Position numbers and translations under genes: made by a program
The notes under the pieces: generated by a model
The model's input: only the letters and a program-made list of their open reading frames with translations
What the model was told of the DNA's origin: nothing
Database searches by the model: none
Source: Alnus glutinosa
Lineage: Eukaryota; Streptophyta; Magnoliopsida; Fagales; Betulaceae
DNA length: 64,000 bases
Reading direction: 5' to 3'
Assembly (NCBI RefSeq): GCF_958979055.1
Contig: NC_084899.1
Location: 23,627,501-23,691,500, forward strand
In this document: piece by piece, positions 61,205-64,000 of the stretch
Numbering within the stretch: position 1 is the first letter of the stretch
Layout of the letters: each line of letters starts with the position of its first letter

Positions 61205-61744
61205 ATATGGTGATATGATTAATTAAACCAAAAGCTCTTGCATAGCAAGAGTTACATCCTGAGAAATTAAATCCTGAATCAAAGAGGGTCATTCTCTCAT
61301 CCAACGCTTATCTAGTAATTGAGAAATAGCTAGTTTTGCCAACCAACGTGCGGCTTGATTAGCTTCCCTCTTAACATGGTTAACTCGGAAGGCTTGAAAT
61401 TAACGAAGACCTTGATGCGTATCTTTAATTAATTGTTCCACAGTACTCCAACATGGAACATTTTGCTGCAAAAATGAGATCACGGTCAGAGAGTCCCCTT
61501 CAAGAAGCATCTGAGAACAACCCACCTCGCTGCCCAATAGCACCGCCTGCCAAGCTCCCATCACCTCCGCTGTTAAAGGGTCACCCACATATGGAAATAC
61601 CTTCAATGTTGCTGCTATCACCTTCCTATCTTCATCCCTTGCCACGACTCCTATTCCCATCCTTTTTAGAGAAGGATTGGAGGCTGCATCCCAATTGAAT
61701 TTGGTGAATTCATGTGGAGGTGTTTTCCAAATGTGAACTGTCAT
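61205..61744 (-). pseudogene. RNase H domain fragment of a LINE-type element, with premature stop
   Basis: The minus-strand frame from 61744 reads FTKFNWDAASNPS, then GIGVVARDEDRKVIAA and EGDSLTVISFL, the pattern of plant RNase H-like (RVT_3) domains at the end of LINE ORF2. A stop interrupts it (61402-61400), after which the same frame continues with FRVNHVKREANQAARWLAK, the usual C-terminal helix of this domain, and a second stop follows RWMRE. No reverse transcriptase precedes it. Confidence 0.8.
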
Positions 61745-62608
61745 GTCACTTTATAAATATAACAAAATAAGTGTCATACAAACTACCTGGCCGAATATGA
61801 TTCTTTTTAAAAATCTTAATAATAAATAAAATAGATCAAGTTTCTCAAAAAAAAAAAAAAAAAAAAAAAAAAAAGATTAAGAAAATTACCATTTCAGCGG
61901 GGAGTAATTGTGTTTCAAGAATTATGGATCTAAACAAAAAGGAAAAAATTGAAGCTAAAATTGATGTGAACAATCAAAAGGATTCATACAAATTCAAAGA
62001 TGACCAGAAGACCATCCACAATCAAGATGGAAATTTGACCGACTCCATCATCCCTATTTTGCATCACAATTGTTTTGGGTTTTTTTTTTTTTTTTTTTTA
62101 AATAGATGAGCTAGAACAGACGAAACTACAACAGAGCAACAAGAAAGAAAGATACAGGGAAATAAAGAAAGCAACATCAAATACAGGAAACAAGAACAGA
62201 TCAACAAGTGAAAGAAAATTACAAGGAAATAAAGAGAACAACAAATACAAACCCAAAAAACAAATAAACATTCTCCTTGATAAGATTCAAGGCAAAGCCT
62301 TTCCACAACCCAGAAGGAAACTCAAGTGAGAGCAAACAAACGGAAAAGCTGCCAGTAGAACTAGTTGTAGTGGCCCATAATGTAATGTTGTGAGTGCAAA
62401 AGAAGATACTCCTATAATCCTTGGTTTCTGATCAGCTTACGAAGGAGATCAAGAAAAATTGAAAGGGAGTGCCCTTCAAGAACTAAGTGGCAAACAAAAC
62501 CACAGGATTCTGTATGCTGCTGTCCATGGGCAGGCAAGAGACAATTTGGCAAACTGAAACATGCACTTCAGTTTCCCCACCGCCCACCAGATTCTGCATT
62601 GATGCCTT
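61745..62608. other. Intergenic sequence with poly(A)/poly(T) tracts
   Basis: Long A run at about 61849-61874 and T run at 62080-62099 suggest small retroposed pieces. The stretch near 62340-62608 is probably the 3' UTR of the minus-strand gene ending at 62609. No other gene seen. Confidence 0.4.
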
Positions 62609-63350
62609 TCATGCGTACATTTCTTTTATATCAATGTCCTCATGCTTGAAGAGACTATTGACTGCTGCAATATGACTATTGTCGCAATCTATCATAAGAA
62701 CAGAAGCAGCTGGATCCACACCATTGTTTTCATCTTCACCTTGCAGTTTAACAGAATTTTCTGCAGGAGCAGCTTCAGTCCATGAAAAACCCAAGTCCCC
62801 ACCATCTTCTAGCTCATTAGTTACAGACTCAGCCACATGAACTTGACGGCTAGTCCCCTCCTCGGTGAAAACCCTAACCTCAGAATATTCTCCATCAATA
62901 CCCAAAGATAATGTGGCTGGCAAATCAGTTTTCTCAATGATCTGGAATCCTTTGTATGCTACATTAGCCACTTTTTTGGAGACAATATCTTCTATTTCTA
63001 CGGAACTATCTGTTGAGTTCATAGCACTGCTATAAGCAGAACCATCATCCTCTTCAAGAAGATCCAATAACCTTCCAAGACGGCTAAATTCTGTTGTCTC
63101 TGCATTAACTGCAGCTTCGGATGCAGTAATACCCTCTATATCATCACCAGACTCCATAGAATCCTTAGAGTAGCTCCTAGCATCATCTTGGAGAGAGTCA
63201 CTCACATACTCAGATTGGTTTCCATGTGATTTTTCTTCAAGAATACAAATAGGATTATCATTTGGAAGCGCATCTCTTTTTTCGATCTCTAGTAGTTTTA
63301 TTATTGCTCCATTAGCAGCCTTTATAGCCCATCCAATATCAATTATATCT
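62609..63350 (-). CDS. Last coding exon of an unrecognised acidic plant protein
   Basis: The minus-strand exon opens after a good acceptor (TCTATTTGCAG, AG at 63352-63351) with RDIIDIGWAIKAANGAIIKL and continues 246 codons to a stop at 62609. It is rich in Asp, Glu and Ser. Visible segments: LGRLLDLLEEDDGSAYSSAM, VSKKVANVAYKGFQIIE, EYSEVRVFTEEG, and a Glu/Asp-rich C-terminus ending DIDIKEMYA. No transmembrane segment, zinc finger or catalytic motif was found. Codon use and absence of stops over 740 bp argue for a real exon. Upstream exons must lie beyond the window edge or in the last 650 bases, where I see none. I do not recognise the family. Confidence 0.75.
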
Positions 63351-64000
63351 CTGCAAATAGAAGATAAGCATCCATATTCTATTAGGGACTTCAATTTGCC
63401 TTATAGAAGAAACAGAGTAGGCAGCAGTTAATAAAAATTACTATAAAAAGTGTAGTTTCTAGTTTTCCTGTAAAGCCCAATAGTTTCCTGGCCTCGCATG
63501 GTAGCATGAAATATGAATGCTAGTTTTTTACTGCATACGGGCGCAGCTGGGTGCATATTCTCCACTCTTTAAGGTGACTTGATCTCTCTTATGCAACTGC
63601 TAATTGTTTGTTATCTCATGAAACTGTAGAATAAATTCCAACTTCCAAATGACCAAAGAGGATTTTATCAAAAGATGAAAAGATTCCTCTAAATTGGAAC
63701 TTTAAATAAGTTTAAAACAAAAAATACTGAATATGTGTGGGCGAGCGTGCACATGTATGTCTAAAGCATATAAGTTCTTAGTTGAGTATTATGAAGCTGT
63801 TTGGTAAGTTGTGGAAAATGGAATGTTTTATTTGAATAGTAGTAATAAATGATTGATGTGATATAAAATTTGAGAATGTTTTATAGAAAAGTGAAAAAGT
63901 TTTGTTTTGTATTGAGTTTTTTTATTTGAATAGTAACAAAAAATTATAGATGTGATGTAAAAAGTGTAAAAAAGTTGGAATGTTTTTTATTTGATTTTTT
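63351..64000. other. Probable intron of the gene ending at 62609
   Basis: No exon recognised. From about 63796 the sequence GTTTGGTAAGTTGTGGAAAA, with repeated TATTTGAATAGTA motifs (63830 and 63933) and GATGTGAT(A/G)TAAA, looks like part of a non-autonomous DNA transposon that runs off the window. Confidence 0.45.

Overview
The window is nuclear DNA of a flowering plant, most likely a woody eudicot. Support comes from intron-rich genes with GT-AG junctions, an intron-containing elongator tRNA-Met, a plant-type BARD1, NRT1/PTR (NPF) transporters, and Ty1/copia, Ty3/gypsy, Helitron, Mutator-like, CACTA and LINE remains. The species cannot be fixed from sequence alone. Exon structures below were joined by hand from splice sites and reading phase.

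Layout. 1-3352: a gag-only Ty3/gypsy-type element with an array of small hairpins and an LTR, followed by a near-perfect inverted copy of its 3' part. 3773-4650: relics of a leucine-rich-repeat receptor and of an LTR-like sequence. 5149-7240 (-): complete four-exon gene for a plant protein with a JASON-like C-terminal motif. 7800-8070: GGTTAA-rich repeats. 8693-8777 (-): tRNA-Met. 8970-17946 (+): two-exon gene for a two-RRM, glycine-rich RNA-binding protein; its 7.7-kb intron holds a LINE fragment and a young Ty1/copia element with identical LTRs but a frameshifted polyprotein.

18140-43493 is a tandem segmental duplication of about 9.3 kb. Each copy starts in the 3' flank of the RNA-binding protein gene, carries one intact NPF5-like transporter gene, and ends inside a Mutator-like element. 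Copy A is interrupted by 6.5 kb of two Helitron-like elements lying head to tail. A third, older NPF5-like gene lies at 48059-51341, just downstream of a CACTA terminus.

51771-59284 (-) is a complete 13-exon BARD1 gene (RING, extended PHD, two BRCT domains; 729 residues). Its promoter side carries a 173-bp MITE with a 9-bp target duplication. 60032-61173 is a poly(A)-tailed retroposon with an 11-bp target duplication, followed by a broken RNase H fragment. The last exon of an unrecognised acidic protein gene (62609-63350, -) closes the window.

The host genes serve separate roles: RNA binding, peptide/nitrate-type transport, DNA-repair E3 ligase, and two of unknown function. There are no operons. 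Most of the structural interest lies in the duplication, the Helitron pair and the inverted hairpin-array element.
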